Shown: in pieces, positions 36,101 through 44,552 of the stretch
Layout: each line of letters starts with the position of its first letter
Position numbering within the stretch: position 1 is the stretch's first letter
Source: Agrobacterium sp. a22-2
GTDB taxonomy: Bacteria > Pseudomonadota > Alphaproteobacteria > Rhizobiales > Rhizobiaceae
Direction of reading: 5' to 3'
DNA: 64,000 nucleotides
Assembly: GCF_012276985.1 (NCBI RefSeq)
Contig: NZ_JAAXMM010000014.1
Location: forward strand, 107,826 to 171,825
Notes under the pieces: generated by a model
Told to the model about the DNA's origin: nothing
The model's input: the letters and a program-made list of their open reading frames with translations, nothing else
Database searches by the model: none
Position numbers and translations under genes: made by a program

Positions 36101-36320
36101 CGCCGTTGATCGCTTCCTCCAGCGGCGTCGCCACCGTTTCGGCAATCACCTTGGGATTGGCGCCGGGATAGTTGGCACGCACGACGATCTGGGGCGGCAC
36201 GACATCGGGATATTCGGAAATCGGCATGATCGTCAGCGAGATCAGGCCACCGAGAAAGATGAGAAAGGAAAGAACGCCCGCGAAAACGGGGCGATCGATG
36301 AAGAAGTTGGAAATGTTCAT
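33102..36320 (-). CDS. RND multidrug efflux permease (HAE1/AcrB family)
   Basis: This 1072-residue inner-membrane proton-driven pump has TM1 at FIDRPVFAGVLSFLIFLG and the TM4 proton-relay acidic residues in GIVVDDAIVVVENVERN. The two large periplasmic loops and 12 TM segments match AcrB in length. It is transcribed after the adaptor gene (39 bp gap). No outer-membrane TolC-type gene is adjacent. The TetR protein at 37755 probably represses it. Confidence 0.95.
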   Translation of the reverse strand: MNISNFFIDRPVFAGVLSFLIFLGGLISLTIMPISEYPDVVPPQIVVRANYPGANPKVIAETVATPLEEAINGVEDMLYMSSQATTDGLMTLTVTFKLGTDPDQAQQLVQNRVGQAEPRLPEEVRRLGVTTIKSSPDLMMVVHLTSPEGRYDMTYLRNYALINVKDRLARIDGVGQVQLFGSGDYSMRIWLDPQKMAQLGLSASDIVDEIRAQNIQAAAGVIGASPNLEGVDLQLSVNAQGRLQSEEEFGEIIIKTSTSGAITRLSDVARIELGSAEYSLRSLLNNKQAVAVPIFQAPGSNAIEIADQVRAVMDEIKTTMPDDVSYEIVYDTTQFVRASIEAVVDTLLEAIALVVVVVILFLQTWRASIIPLIAVPVSIVGTFAVMQLFGFSINALSLFGLVLAIGIVVDDAIVVVENVERNIEEGLPPREATYKAMREVSGPIIAIALVLVAVFVPLAFISGLTGQFYKQFALTIAISTVISAFNSLTLSPALAALLLRGHDAPKDRLTRIMDRLLGWLFRGFNAVFSRGSNAYGRGVRTFISRKTIMMGIYLVLLGSTFFLFKAVPGGFVPPQDKQYLVGFTQLPDGASLDRTEDVVRRISDIALKVPGVESAIAFPGLSINGFTNSSNAGIVFLSLKPFEERKTPDLSAGAIAGRLNMELGAIQESFSAIFPPPPVQGLGAIGGFKLQIEDRNGLGYEALDAAVKGFLAKAYATPELVGLFSSYQVNVPQLYADVDRAKARQLNVPLTEIFNTLQIYLGSVYVNDFNKFGRTYSVRVQADAAYRAQAEDIGKLEVRSGSGEMIPLSALLTVNSSAGPERAMRYNGFLSADINGNAAPGVSSGQARAAVERIAAETLPAGISFEWTELTYQEIIAGNSGVLIFPLAILLVFLVLAAQYESLTLPLSIIMIVPLGILAALAGVWLTAGDNNVFTQIGLIVLVGLSAKNAILIVEFARELEFEGATPFDAVVKASRLRLRPILMTSLAFIMGVVPLVVSTGAGSEMRSAMGVAVFSGMIGVTLFGLFLTPVFYMLVRAMTGYRPLSKNGAVAHANEVPVHTAATPAVSTPHG

Positions 36321-36359
36321 GTCGCGGTCCGCCGTTTCGCGTTGATGGCCGAAATCGTC

Positions 36360-37589
36360 TTAACGACTAGCCGGTTCTAAGATGGAGGCCTGCAGCTGCG
36401 GATCGGCGCCGCCGTTCATGGACACCATCTGCGGTTCCACGAGAGCACCCGGCCGAATGCGCTGCAGCCCGTTGACGACGATACGTTCCTTGGCCGAAAG
36501 GCCGCTGGTCACGATCCGCAAGCCGTCCGACTTCGCGCCGACCGAAATCTCGCGGTATTCCGTCGTATTGTCGGGTTTCACCACCATGACGAATTTCTTG
36601 TTCTGGTCGGTGCCGATCGAGCGTTCGTGGATCAGCACGGCCTCTGTCGTCTTTGAGCGGCCCATCTTCAGCCGCGCGAACTGGCCCGGCATCAGGGAGC
36701 CATCGGCATTGTCGAAGACCGCACGGACGCGCACGGTGCCACTTTGCGGATCGACGCTGCTGTCGACCAATTGCAGCCTGCCCTTGACGTCCGACCGGCC
36801 GGCAATGTCCATCTGCACCGGCACGCGGTCGATGAAATTGCGGGCATGCACGCCTTCCGGCAGATCGGAGAGAACGCCGGAAACGACGCTCTCGTCCGCC
36901 TCGAAACTCGCGTAGATCGGGTTGAGCGAAACCAGCTGGGTCAGGATCGGCGACGAAGAGCCGGCGGCAATCAGGTTGCCGGCGGTTACCTCGATCTTGC
37001 CGATCCGTCCAGAGATCGGGGCGCGTATTTCCGTATAGCCGAGATTGAGCTGCGCCGACTGCAGAACGGCGCGGGCCGCCTCGAGATCGGCGACGGCACT
37101 GGCTTCGGCATTGACGCGCTGGTCATAATCGCTTTGCGACACCGCACTCGACCCAACCAGCTGCTTGCCGCGCTTCAATTCCGTGCGCGCCAGAGAAGCT
37201 CTAGCCTCTGCAGCAGCCACCTCGGCACGGGCACGGGCGACTTCAGCCTCGTAAGGGGCTGGGTCGATCGTCACCAGCAGATCACCCTTTTCGACAAGCG
37301 CGCCTTCCTGGAAATGCACCTTTTCGATGGCACCGGCCACACGCGACCGCAACTCGACACGATCGACGGCTTCCAGACGGCCGGAAAACTCCTGCCATTG
37401 GTTGATCGGCCGCGCCTCGACGACCGCCACAGAGACGGGCACGGCAGCCGGAGCCGCCGGCGTTTCGGCAGCAATACCGGCACCGGCCTTGCTGCCAAGG
37501 ATATCGAAATAGAGGGTTGGAACGACTGTAGCGACAGTCAGCACCAGACCGGCAGCGAGAAGGTTCCGCTTGGAATTTTCAATCGACAT
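36360..37589 (-). CDS. RND efflux periplasmic adaptor (AcrA/MexE family)
   Basis: This 409-residue membrane fusion protein has an uncleaved or signal-type N-terminal helix (LLAAGLVLTVATVVPTLYF) and the lipoyl half-motifs RVAGAIEKVHFQEGALVEKG and GYTEIRAPISGRIGKI. A coiled-coil hairpin rich in Ala/Glu/Arg lies between them (about 125-185). ATG 37589 is preferred to an upstream in-frame start at 37646. It is the first gene of the pump operon, with paired operators at 37662-37731 in its promoter region. Confidence 0.93.
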   Translation of the reverse strand: MSIENSKRNLLAAGLVLTVATVVPTLYFDILGSKAGAGIAAETPAAPAAVPVSVAVVEARPINQWQEFSGRLEAVDRVELRSRVAGAIEKVHFQEGALVEKGDLLVTIDPAPYEAEVARARAEVAAAEARASLARTELKRGKQLVGSSAVSQSDYDQRVNAEASAVADLEAARAVLQSAQLNLGYTEIRAPISGRIGKIEVTAGNLIAAGSSSPILTQLVSLNPIYASFEADESVVSGVLSDLPEGVHARNFIDRVPVQMDIAGRSDVKGRLQLVDSSVDPQSGTVRVRAVFDNADGSLMPGQFARLKMGRSKTTEAVLIHERSIGTDQNKKFVMVVKPDNTTEYREISVGAKSDGLRIVTSGLSAKERIVVNGLQRIRPGALVEPQMVSMNGGADPQLQASILEPASR

Positions 37590-37661
37590 CGGGGCGATCC
37601 TTGTTTCTGACGCTTTATTATGGTTATCGATGACAACCATTAGCATGGTCCATTGACGTTT

Positions 37662-37677
37662 ATTACCGATCGGTATA
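37662..37677. promoter_or_regulatory. TetR operator copy 1 (ATTACCGATCGGTATA)
   Basis: This 16-bp palindrome matches the second copy at 37716-37731 at 14 of 16 bases. It lies closer to the adaptor gene, where binding would block the pump promoter. The core ACCGATCGGT is identical in both copies. Confidence 0.75.
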
Positions 37678-37715
37678 TAAATAGACGTGAGGATTGATGA
37701 CTGTCAATAGACTTT

Positions 37716-37731
37716 TATACCGATCGGTATA
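37716..37731. promoter_or_regulatory. TetR operator copy 2 (TATACCGATCGGTATA)
   Basis: This perfect 16-bp palindrome lies 24 bp before the TetR start codon, 54 bp from copy 1. The arrangement fits a repressor that controls the pump and itself. Confidence 0.78.
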
Positions 37732-37754
37732 TTAGCATCGGGAGGAATAAAAAA

Positions 37755-38345
37755 ATGGGTCGGCCCAGAGAGTTCGACGTCGATGAAGCCTTGCAGACAG
37801 CCATGGAACTGTTCTGGCGCAAAGGCTACGAAGGCACATCTCTGAACGACCTGACCGAGGGCATGGGCATTACCAAGCCCAGCCTTTACGGCTATTTCGG
37901 GAACAAGGAAGAGCTGTTTCGCAAGGCCCTCGACCGCTACGAACGCACGAAACTGTGTTTTCTGGAAAGAGCCCTGGCCGAGCCGAAGGCCCGCGCCGTC
38001 GCCGAAAAGGTGCTGAAGGGTTTTGCCGACATCCAGACCGACTGCTCGACGCCAAGCGGCTGCATGGCGGTGAGCGGTGCCCTTGCCGGCGGCGAAGCAG
38101 CGGCCCATGTCCAGAAATCCCTGCTCGAGAGCCGCCAGCGGCCAGAGCGCCTGCTGACCGAGCGTTTTCAGCGGGCTGCAGATGAAGGCGACTTACCGAA
38201 AGGCCAGGATCCGGCCGAACTCGCCCAATACATCATGACGATCTCGCAAGGCACCGCCGTGCAGGCCGCCTCCGGCGCCGACCGCGACGCGCTTTACCGC
38301 GTCATCGAGACCTCCCTGAAGTGCTGGCCAAAAGACACGGACTGA
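37755..38345 (+). CDS. TetR family repressor of the RND pump
   Basis: This 196-residue regulator begins GRPREFDVDEALQTAMELFW with the TetR HTH (SLNDLTEGMGITKPSLYGYF, residues 30-49). The C-terminal ligand domain of the AcrR/NemR-like branch contains Cys at TDCSTPSGCMAVS, which could be redox- or electrophile-responsive. GGGAGGAAT stands upstream of ATG 37755. The paired palindromes upstream and the divergent pump genes make it the local repressor. Confidence 0.92.
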   Translation: MGRPREFDVDEALQTAMELFWRKGYEGTSLNDLTEGMGITKPSLYGYFGNKEELFRKALDRYERTKLCFLERALAEPKARAVAEKVLKGFADIQTDCSTPSGCMAVSGALAGGEAAAHVQKSLLESRQRPERLLTERFQRAADEGDLPKGQDPAELAQYIMTISQGTAVQAASGADRDALYRVIETSLKCWPKDTD

Positions 38346-38374
38346 CCCCGCTTTACGATCTCAGTGTCCCTGGA

Positions 38375-39316
38375 TCAGCCGAACACGTTGGCGGGATAGG
38401 GCTTGCTGACCACCGGCAGATGACGCGCGCCTGACGTCAGCAGAAACTGCTCGAAAGCCTGCATGGCCGGCGTCGTCGTCCGGTCGAGGCGCGACACGCT
38501 GAACCATTGCCGGCGGATCGGCGTATCAACGACGTCGAGAATGACCAGCCGGCCCAGCTTGATTTCCTGTTCGATCGTATGAGCCGATATAAACGCTAGC
38601 CCGAGGCCGGCGATGACGGCCTGTTTGATCGTCTCGTTCGAGCCCATTTCGGTTCCGAGGTCTTCCAGCTTGCGGGGCGTATCGCTCAAGAAAATCTCAA
38701 GCGAGATCCGGGTTCCCGAGCCCCGCTCGCGCAAGATAAACTGCTCCTGCGCAATGCGCTCCCGTGAAATGTCCAGCACCCCGGCCAGCGGATGATCCGC
38801 CGGCGCGATGAAGACCAGCGGATGGTCGCCAAAGACCTGGGATCGCACCTCGAAATCGCGCGGCGGCCGGCCCATCAGTGCGATATCGATCTCATGATCG
38901 CGCAGCTTGGTGATGATCTCGGCGCGGTTGCCGATGAAAAGATTGATCTCGATGGCCGGCACCTGCTTGCGGAAGGCAGCAATCAGCTGCGGCGCGAAAT
39001 ATTTGCCGGTCGACACGACACCAAGGCGCAGACGCCCGGTTCGCAACCCTTTCATGGCACTGATCGAATCTTCGAGACTGTTCAGGCTCTCCTCGATCTC
39101 GCGGGCCGCCTCCAGAAAGGCAAGGCCGAAGGCGGTCGGCACCATGCCGCCCCGTGTCCTGTCGAAAAGCTGCACCTCGGCGTCCCGCTCCAGCTGCTGG
39201 ATCTGCAGCGTCAGCGCCGGCCCGGTCAGGCCAAGATCCTCGGCGGCAAGGTTGATCTTGCCCAGCCGGCAAATGGCCTGAACGGTACGGAGCTGGCGAA
39301 GGGTGAGGTTGCGCAT
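38375..39316 (-). CDS. cbbR: LysR-type regulator of the Calvin cycle operon
   Basis: This 313-residue LysR regulator has an N-terminal winged HTH (TLRQLRTVQAICRLGKINLA, then GLTGPALTLQIQQLE) and a LysR substrate domain with GLRTGRLRLGVVSTGKYFAP. These are hallmarks of CbbR, which senses metabolites such as RuBP or phosphoenolpyruvate. It is divergent from cbbF across 100 bp holding TNA-N7-TNA boxes. It activates the cbb operon and usually represses itself. Confidence 0.93.
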   Translation of the reverse strand: MRNLTLRQLRTVQAICRLGKINLAAEDLGLTGPALTLQIQQLERDAEVQLFDRTRGGMVPTAFGLAFLEAAREIEESLNSLEDSISAMKGLRTGRLRLGVVSTGKYFAPQLIAAFRKQVPAIEINLFIGNRAEIITKLRDHEIDIALMGRPPRDFEVRSQVFGDHPLVFIAPADHPLAGVLDISRERIAQEQFILRERGSGTRISLEIFLSDTPRKLEDLGTEMGSNETIKQAVIAGLGLAFISAHTIEQEIKLGRLVILDVVDTPIRRQWFSVSRLDRTTTPAMQAFEQFLLTSGARHLPVVSKPYPANVFG

Positions 39317-39325
39317 ACATAGAAG

Positions 39326-39365
39326 TAAGTATTTCTAACTTAGAAAGTCAATTTAATAAATTTTA
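39326..39365. promoter_or_regulatory. candidate CbbR binding region
   Basis: Two TNA-N7-TNA elements, the known CbbR pattern, occur at 39326-39338 (TAA-N7-TAA) and 39353-39365 (TTA-N7-TTA), 27 bp apart. Overlapping the first is the palindrome TTTCTAACTTAGAAA (39332-39346). The segment is AT-rich and lies between cbbR and cbbF. Confidence 0.65.
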
Positions 39366-39416
39366 CAAACTCTTCGTTTGCGCCATTCTGCAAGGGACAT
39401 TGTGGGAGGAGACATC

Positions 39417-40463
39417 ATGTCAGGCGCAACTCTTCAGGCATATCTTGCCTCATGCACGGCCAATCGCGACGATATCGCGACCGACGTGGCGGCGGTGATC
39501 CAGAGGCTGGCAACGGCCGCTCTCGACGTCCGCAAGCTCGTCAACCAGGGAACGCTCGGCACGGCCTTCAACGGCACCCGCGGCAGCAATACCGACGGCG
39601 ACCTGCAAAAAGATCTGGATGTCGTCTGCGACGACCTCTTCCTGTCCTGCCTGCAGGGTGCGCCGGTGGCGTGTTATGCCTCGGAGGAGCTGGAGAACCC
39701 TGTCCTGCTCGATCCCAATGCTCGCCTCGCGGTCGCCATCGACCCGCTCGACGGCTCGTCGAACATCGACACCAACGTCTCGATCGGCACGGTGTTTTCC
39801 ATCTTGCCCGCGATCAAGGGACCGGGCCTTGATCCCGTCCACACCTTCCTGCAGCCGGGAAGCTGCCAGCTGGCCGCCGGCTTCTTCGTCTACGGGCCGC
39901 AGACAGCCCTGGTGCTGACCGTCGGCAGGGGCACGGAGATCTTCATCTTCTCCAGCCGGCTCGGCTGTTTCGTGCAGGGCTACAAGTCGGTCAACATCGC
40001 CGAGCGCACCAGCGAATTCGCCATCAACATGTCGAACTACCGCCATTGGGAAGAAGCGATCCGGCTCTATGTCGACGATTGCCTGGCGGGCGTAGAAGGG
40101 CCCCGCGAGCGCGACTTCAACATGCGTTGGATCGCCTCGCTGGTGGCCGATACCTATCGCATCCTGATCCGCGGCGGCATCTTCCTCTACCCCTCCGACG
40201 GTCGCAAGGGTTACAGCCAGGGCCGGCTGCGGCTGGTCTACGAGGCCAACCCGATCGCCTTCATCGTCGAAAATGCCGGCGGATCCGCCACGAATTCCGT
40301 GACCCGCATTCTCGATCTCGTGCCGGAAAACCTGCACCAGCGCGTGCCGCTCATCTTCGGCTCACGCCGGGAAGTCGCACGCATCGCCCGCTATCACGTC
40401 GACCCGAACATGATCGGCGAACGCGCACCGCTGTTCGGCAAGCGCGGCCTGTTTCGGGCCTGA
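39417..40463 (+). CDS. cbbF: class I fructose-1,6-bisphosphatase, Calvin cycle
   Basis: This 348-residue enzyme also hydrolyses sedoheptulose-1,7-bisphosphate in many bacteria. The metal-binding motif AIDPLDGSSNID and the preceding GTRGSNTDGDLQKDLD are visible, together with a FLYPSDGRKGYSQGRLRLVY substrate segment. ATG 39417 follows GGGAGGAG. It is the first gene of the cbb operon, followed by cbbP after 10 bp. It regenerates the RuBP precursor pool. Confidence 0.95.
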   Translation: MSGATLQAYLASCTANRDDIATDVAAVIQRLATAALDVRKLVNQGTLGTAFNGTRGSNTDGDLQKDLDVVCDDLFLSCLQGAPVACYASEELENPVLLDPNARLAVAIDPLDGSSNIDTNVSIGTVFSILPAIKGPGLDPVHTFLQPGSCQLAAGFFVYGPQTALVLTVGRGTEIFIFSSRLGCFVQGYKSVNIAERTSEFAINMSNYRHWEEAIRLYVDDCLAGVEGPRERDFNMRWIASLVADTYRILIRGGIFLYPSDGRKGYSQGRLRLVYEANPIAFIVENAGGSATNSVTRILDLVPENLHQRVPLIFGSRREVARIARYHVDPNMIGERAPLFGKRGLFRA

Positions 40464-40473
40464 GGAGAGATAA

Positions 40474-41343
40474 ATGTCAGCAAAATACCCGATCATATCG
40501 ATCACCGGCTCGTCCGGCGCCGGCACCACCACCGTCAAGGACACGTTCGAGAAGATCTTCAAGCGCGAGAACATCTCGGCATCCTTCATCGAAGGCGACG
40601 CCTTCCATCGCTTCGACCGGGAAACCATGCGCCGCAAGATCGCCGAGGAGAAGGCCAAGGGCGTCGATTTCACCCATTTCGCCGCCGAGGCCAACGAGCT
40701 GGAGATCCTCGAAGGGGTCTTTGCCGAATATGGCCGGCGGGGGGTCGGGCGCACCCGCCACTATGTGCATGACGACGCCGAGGCCGCAAAATACGGGGCC
40801 GAGCCCGGCACATTCACGGAATGGGAGGAGTTTCGCGGCAGCGACCTGCTGTTTTACGAGGGCCTGCACGGCTGCGCCGTCACCGACACCCTCAATCTCG
40901 CCCAGCACTGCGACCTGAAGATCGGCGTCGTGCCGGTAATCAACCTCGAATGGATCCAGAAGATCCATCGGGACAAGGCGACGCGCGGTTACTCAACCGA
41001 GGCCGTGACCGACACCATCCTGCGGCGCATGCCGGATTACGTGCATTATATCTGCCCGCAATTCTCGCTGACTGACATCAATTTCCAGCGCGTGCCGATC
41101 GTCGATACGTCCAATCCGTTCATTGCCCGGTGGATTCCGACACCGGCTGAATCGATCCTGGTCATCCGCTTTGCCAATCCGCGCAGCATCGATTTTCCGT
41201 ACCTGCTGTCGATGCTGCACAACAGCTACATGTCGCGCGCCAATTCCATCGTGGTGCCCGGCGACAAGCTGGATCTGGCCATGCAGCTGATTTTCACGCC
41301 GCTGATCCACAAACTGCTCGAACGCAAGCACCGCATGTCGTGA
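40474..41343 (+). CDS. cbbP: phosphoribulokinase
   Basis: This 289-residue enzyme phosphorylates ribulose-5-phosphate to RuBP, the committed step supplying RuBisCO. The P-loop is TGSSGAGTTTV at residues 11-21. It has the acidic/His segment EGDAFHRFDRETM and YEGLHGC, typical of the octameric bacterial class. GGAGAGAT precedes the ATG. It is tightly spaced with cbbF (10 bp) and cbbT (10 bp). Confidence 0.96.
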   Translation: MSAKYPIISITGSSGAGTTTVKDTFEKIFKRENISASFIEGDAFHRFDRETMRRKIAEEKAKGVDFTHFAAEANELEILEGVFAEYGRRGVGRTRHYVHDDAEAAKYGAEPGTFTEWEEFRGSDLLFYEGLHGCAVTDTLNLAQHCDLKIGVVPVINLEWIQKIHRDKATRGYSTEAVTDTILRRMPDYVHYICPQFSLTDINFQRVPIVDTSNPFIARWIPTPAESILVIRFANPRSIDFPYLLSMLHNSYMSRANSIVVPGDKLDLAMQLIFTPLIHKLLERKHRMS

Positions 41344-41353
41344 GGAGGACACC

Positions 41354-43381
41354 ATGAATGTTTCGCTGAAGATTGAGGCCCATGCTGCGGCATCGGAAAC
41401 CCAAATGGCCGATGCCATCCGGTTTCTCGCCATGGATGCCGTGCAGAAAGCCAATTCCGGCCATCCCGGCATGCCGATGGGCATGGCCGACGCGGTGACC
41501 GTGTTGTTCAACCGTTTCATCAAGATCGATCCATCCGAGCCCAACTGGCCGGATCGCGACCGCTTTATCCTGTCGGCCGGCCACGGCTCGATGCTGCTCT
41601 ATGCCATCCATCACCTGATCGGCTTTGCCGACATGCCGATGTCGGAACTGTCCAACTTCCGCCAGCTCGGCGCGAAAACGGCAGGCCATCCCGAATACGG
41701 CCATGCGCTTGGCATCGAGACCACCACCGGGCCGCTTGGCCAGGGCATCGCCACCGCCGTCGGCATGGCGATCGCCGAGCAGATGATGGCCGCCCGCTTC
41801 GGAAGCTCGCTCTGCAATCACTTCACCTATGTGGTGGCCGGCGACGGCTGCCTTCAGGAAGGCATCAGCCACGAGGCCATCGACCTGGCCGGACACCTGA
41901 AGCTGCGCAAGCTGGTCGTGCTCTGGGACGACAACCAGATCTCGATCGATGGGGCGACATCGCTCTCCACCTCCACCGACCAGCTGGCGCGCTTCCGGGC
42001 CGCCGGCTGGGATGCGCAAGGCGTCGATGGCCATGATCCGCAGGCCGTGGCCAAGGCGATCGAGCGGGCTCGCCGCAGCCGCAAGCCCTCGCTGATTGCC
42101 TGCCGCACCCGCATCGGCAAGGGTGCCGCCAGCATGGAGGGCTCGCACAAGACCCATGGGGCCGCCCTCGGTGACAATGAAATCGCCGCCACGCGCCAGA
42201 AGCTTGCCTGGTCCCATCCGCCCTTCTTCGTGCCGCCGGCGATCAAGTCAGCCTGGGAAGCTGTAGCGATGCGCGGCCGCACGGCGCGGGAGGCTTGGGA
42301 ATTGCGCCGCGACGCATCGCGCTCAAAAAAGCGCTACGAGCAGACCGTCGGCCGGCGCCTCGGCGCCGACGTCGCCTACCGACTGGCCAATTTCCGCGCC
42401 GAGCATCGCAAGAAGGCCTCCAAGGTGGCAACCCGGCAGGCGTCGCAGATGGCGCTGGAGGTCATCAACGCGGCAACGACGCTGACCATCGGCGGCTCTG
42501 CCGACCTGACCGGCTCGAACCTGACGATGACCTCGCAGACGCTCGCCATCACGCCCGGTAATTTCCGCGGCCGCTACCTGCACTACGGTATCCGGGAGCA
42601 CGGCATGGCGGCCGCCATGAACGGCATCGCCCTGCACGGCGGTTTCATTCCCTATGGCGGCACCTTCCTGGTGTTTTCCGATTATGCGCGGGGCGGCATG
42701 CGGCTTTCGGCGCTGATGGGCCTGCCGGTCGTCTATGTGCTGACCCATGATTCCATCGGGCTTGGCGAAGACGGTCCGACCCACCAGCCGGTCGAGCATC
42801 TGGCCATGCTGCGCGCCACCCCCAATCTCAATGTGTTTCGGCCGGCCGACATCATCGAAACGGCGGAATGCTGGGAGATTGCGCTTGGCGAGAAGAACCG
42901 GCCGAGCGTGCTGGCTCTGTCGCGCCAGGCCCTGCCGATGCTGCGCCAGACCGATGGCGACCAGAACCTCTCAGCGCTCGGAGCCTATGTCGTGAAGGAG
43001 GCCCGCGGCCCCCGCGACATCACCCTTCTGGCCACAGGCTCCGAGGTCGAAATAGCCCTTGCCGCCGCGGAGCAATTGCGCAGCGAGGCCGGCATGGAGG
43101 CCGCCGTGGTGTCCATGCCGTGCTGGGAGAAGTTCGAGGTCCAGGACGCCGCCTACCAGAAGAAGGTCCTGGGAGACGCGCCGCGCATTGCCATCGAGGC
43201 TGCCGGCCGCCTCGGCTGGGATCGCTGGATGGGACCGCGCAGCGCCTTCGTCGGCATGCTGGGCTTCGGCGCCTCGGCGCCGGCCGCCGATCTCTACCGC
43301 CATTTCGGCATCACCGCGGAGCATATCGTCGCCGAAGCCCTGAAGCTTGTCGGCAAAAACGTCAGGAGACGCCCCGCATGA
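41354..43381 (+). CDS. cbbT: transketolase
   Basis: This 675-residue ThDP enzyme transfers two-carbon ketol units in the regenerative phase. GHPGMPMGMAD near residue 36, the ThDP motif GDGCLQEGISHEA and GIREHGMAAAMNGIA with the catalytic Glu are visible. The upstream TGAGGAGG gives the ribosome binding site. The stop overlaps a possible 20-codon ORF before cbbA. Confidence 0.95.
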   Translation: MNVSLKIEAHAAASETQMADAIRFLAMDAVQKANSGHPGMPMGMADAVTVLFNRFIKIDPSEPNWPDRDRFILSAGHGSMLLYAIHHLIGFADMPMSELSNFRQLGAKTAGHPEYGHALGIETTTGPLGQGIATAVGMAIAEQMMAARFGSSLCNHFTYVVAGDGCLQEGISHEAIDLAGHLKLRKLVVLWDDNQISIDGATSLSTSTDQLARFRAAGWDAQGVDGHDPQAVAKAIERARRSRKPSLIACRTRIGKGAASMEGSHKTHGAALGDNEIAATRQKLAWSHPPFFVPPAIKSAWEAVAMRGRTAREAWELRRDASRSKKRYEQTVGRRLGADVAYRLANFRAEHRKKASKVATRQASQMALEVINAATTLTIGGSADLTGSNLTMTSQTLAITPGNFRGRYLHYGIREHGMAAAMNGIALHGGFIPYGGTFLVFSDYARGGMRLSALMGLPVVYVLTHDSIGLGEDGPTHQPVEHLAMLRATPNLNVFRPADIIETAECWEIALGEKNRPSVLALSRQALPMLRQTDGDQNLSALGAYVVKEARGPRDITLLATGSEVEIALAAAEQLRSEAGMEAAVVSMPCWEKFEVQDAAYQKKVLGDAPRIAIEAAGRLGWDRWMGPRSAFVGMLGFGASAPAADLYRHFGITAEHIVAEALKLVGKNVRRRPA

Positions 43382-43440
43382 CCACCCGGACCGGCCCGCA
43401 GGCGGGCAAGACCATCATCACACCAACAAGAGAGGATTGA
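43378..43440 (+). CDS. possible 20-codon ORF between cbbT and cbbA
   Basis: The ATG at 43378 overlaps the cbbT stop (ATGA) and the frame closes with TGA two bases before the cbbA start. The peptide starts MTTRTGPQAGKT and has no recognisable motif. Its 3' end contains the AGAGAGG that serves as the cbbA ribosome binding site. It may be a coupling peptide linking cbbT and cbbA translation, or simply a spacer. Confidence 0.3.
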   Translation: MTTRTGPQAGKTIITPTRED

Positions 43441-43442
43441 CC

Positions 43443-44522
43443 ATGGCCCGTATCACGCTCCGTCAATTGCTGGATCACGCCGCCGAGCGCAGCTATGGCG
43501 TTCCGGCCTTCAACATCAACAACATGGAACAGGGACTGGCGATCATGGAGGCGGCGCGCGCCTGCGACGCGCCGGTGATCCTGCAGGCATCGCGGGGTGC
43601 CAGGACCTATGCCAACGACATCATGCTGGCCAAGATGATGGAGGCGCTGGAACAGATGTATCCCGATATTCCGCTCTGCATCCACCAGGACCACGGCAAC
43701 AATGTCGCGACCTGCCTCTCGGCGATCCAGCACGGCTTCACCTCGGTGATGATGGACGGCTCGCTGAAGGAGGATGCCAAGACCCCGGCCGACTATGCCT
43801 ATAATGTCGCGATCACCGCGGAAGTGAGCCGCCTCGCCCATATGGTGGGCGCGTCGGTCGAAGGCGAGCTTGGCTGCCTCGGTTCGCTGGAGACCGGCCA
43901 TGGCGAGGCCGAGGACGGTCACGGCTTCGAAGGGGCGCTGGATCGCTCGCAACTGCTGACCGACCCCGACGAAGCCGCCCGCTTCGTCGACGAGACGGGC
44001 GTCGATGCCCTGGCGGTCGCCATCGGCACGTCGCACGGCGCCTACAAGTTTACCCGCAAGCCGACCGGCGAAGTACTCGCCATGGACGTCATCGAGAAGA
44101 TCCATCGCCGGCTGCCCCATACCCATATCGTCATGCACGGCTCCTCGTCGGTGCCGCAGGAATGGCAGGACGTGTTCAATGCCCATGGCGGCGAAATGCG
44201 CGAGACCTATGGCGTGCCGGTCGAGGAAATCGTGCGGGGCATCCGGTTCGGCGTGCGCAAGGTCAATATCGACACCGATCTGCGCCTGGCGGCCGCCGCC
44301 GCCTTTCGCCGCGTCGCTGACACCCGCCGCGACGAATTCGATCCGCGCAAATTCCTGAAACCCGCCATGGACGCCATGTCGGCGGTCTGCCAGGCGCGGT
44401 TCGAAGCCTTCGGCACGGCCGGCAATGCCTCCCGCATCAAGGTCATGCCGATGTCGGACATGGCGCGCCGCTATGCGAGCGGCTCCCTGAAACCCCAGAC
44501 GGCGCGGTCGCAAGCCGCCTGA
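43443..44522 (+). CDS. cbbA: class II fructose-bisphosphate/sedoheptulose-bisphosphate aldolase
   Basis: This 359-residue zinc aldolase is of the Calvin subtype. Zinc ligands are visible in CIHQDHGNN and GTSHGAYKF and around VMHGSSSVPQEW; the DHAP site includes VNIDTDLRLA. It condenses triose phosphates to fructose-1,6- and sedoheptulose-1,7-bisphosphate. ATG 43443 is chosen because the family begins MARITLRQLLDHAAE. It is followed by cbbL after 30 bp. Confidence 0.95.
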   Translation: MARITLRQLLDHAAERSYGVPAFNINNMEQGLAIMEAARACDAPVILQASRGARTYANDIMLAKMMEALEQMYPDIPLCIHQDHGNNVATCLSAIQHGFTSVMMDGSLKEDAKTPADYAYNVAITAEVSRLAHMVGASVEGELGCLGSLETGHGEAEDGHGFEGALDRSQLLTDPDEAARFVDETGVDALAVAIGTSHGAYKFTRKPTGEVLAMDVIEKIHRRLPHTHIVMHGSSSVPQEWQDVFNAHGGEMRETYGVPVEEIVRGIRFGVRKVNIDTDLRLAAAAAFRRVADTRRDEFDPRKFLKPAMDAMSAVCQARFEAFGTAGNASRIKVMPMSDMARRYASGSLKPQTARSQAA

Positions 44523-44552
44523 CTGCATCCCTCCAGAGGAAAGGACCACGTC

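Noticed and set aside
33102..37589. Heavy-metal (CusA/CzcA) assignment for the RND pump
   Set aside because: The GIVVDDAIVVVEN helix, 1072-residue length and adaptor type fit the drug-exporting HAE1 branch.
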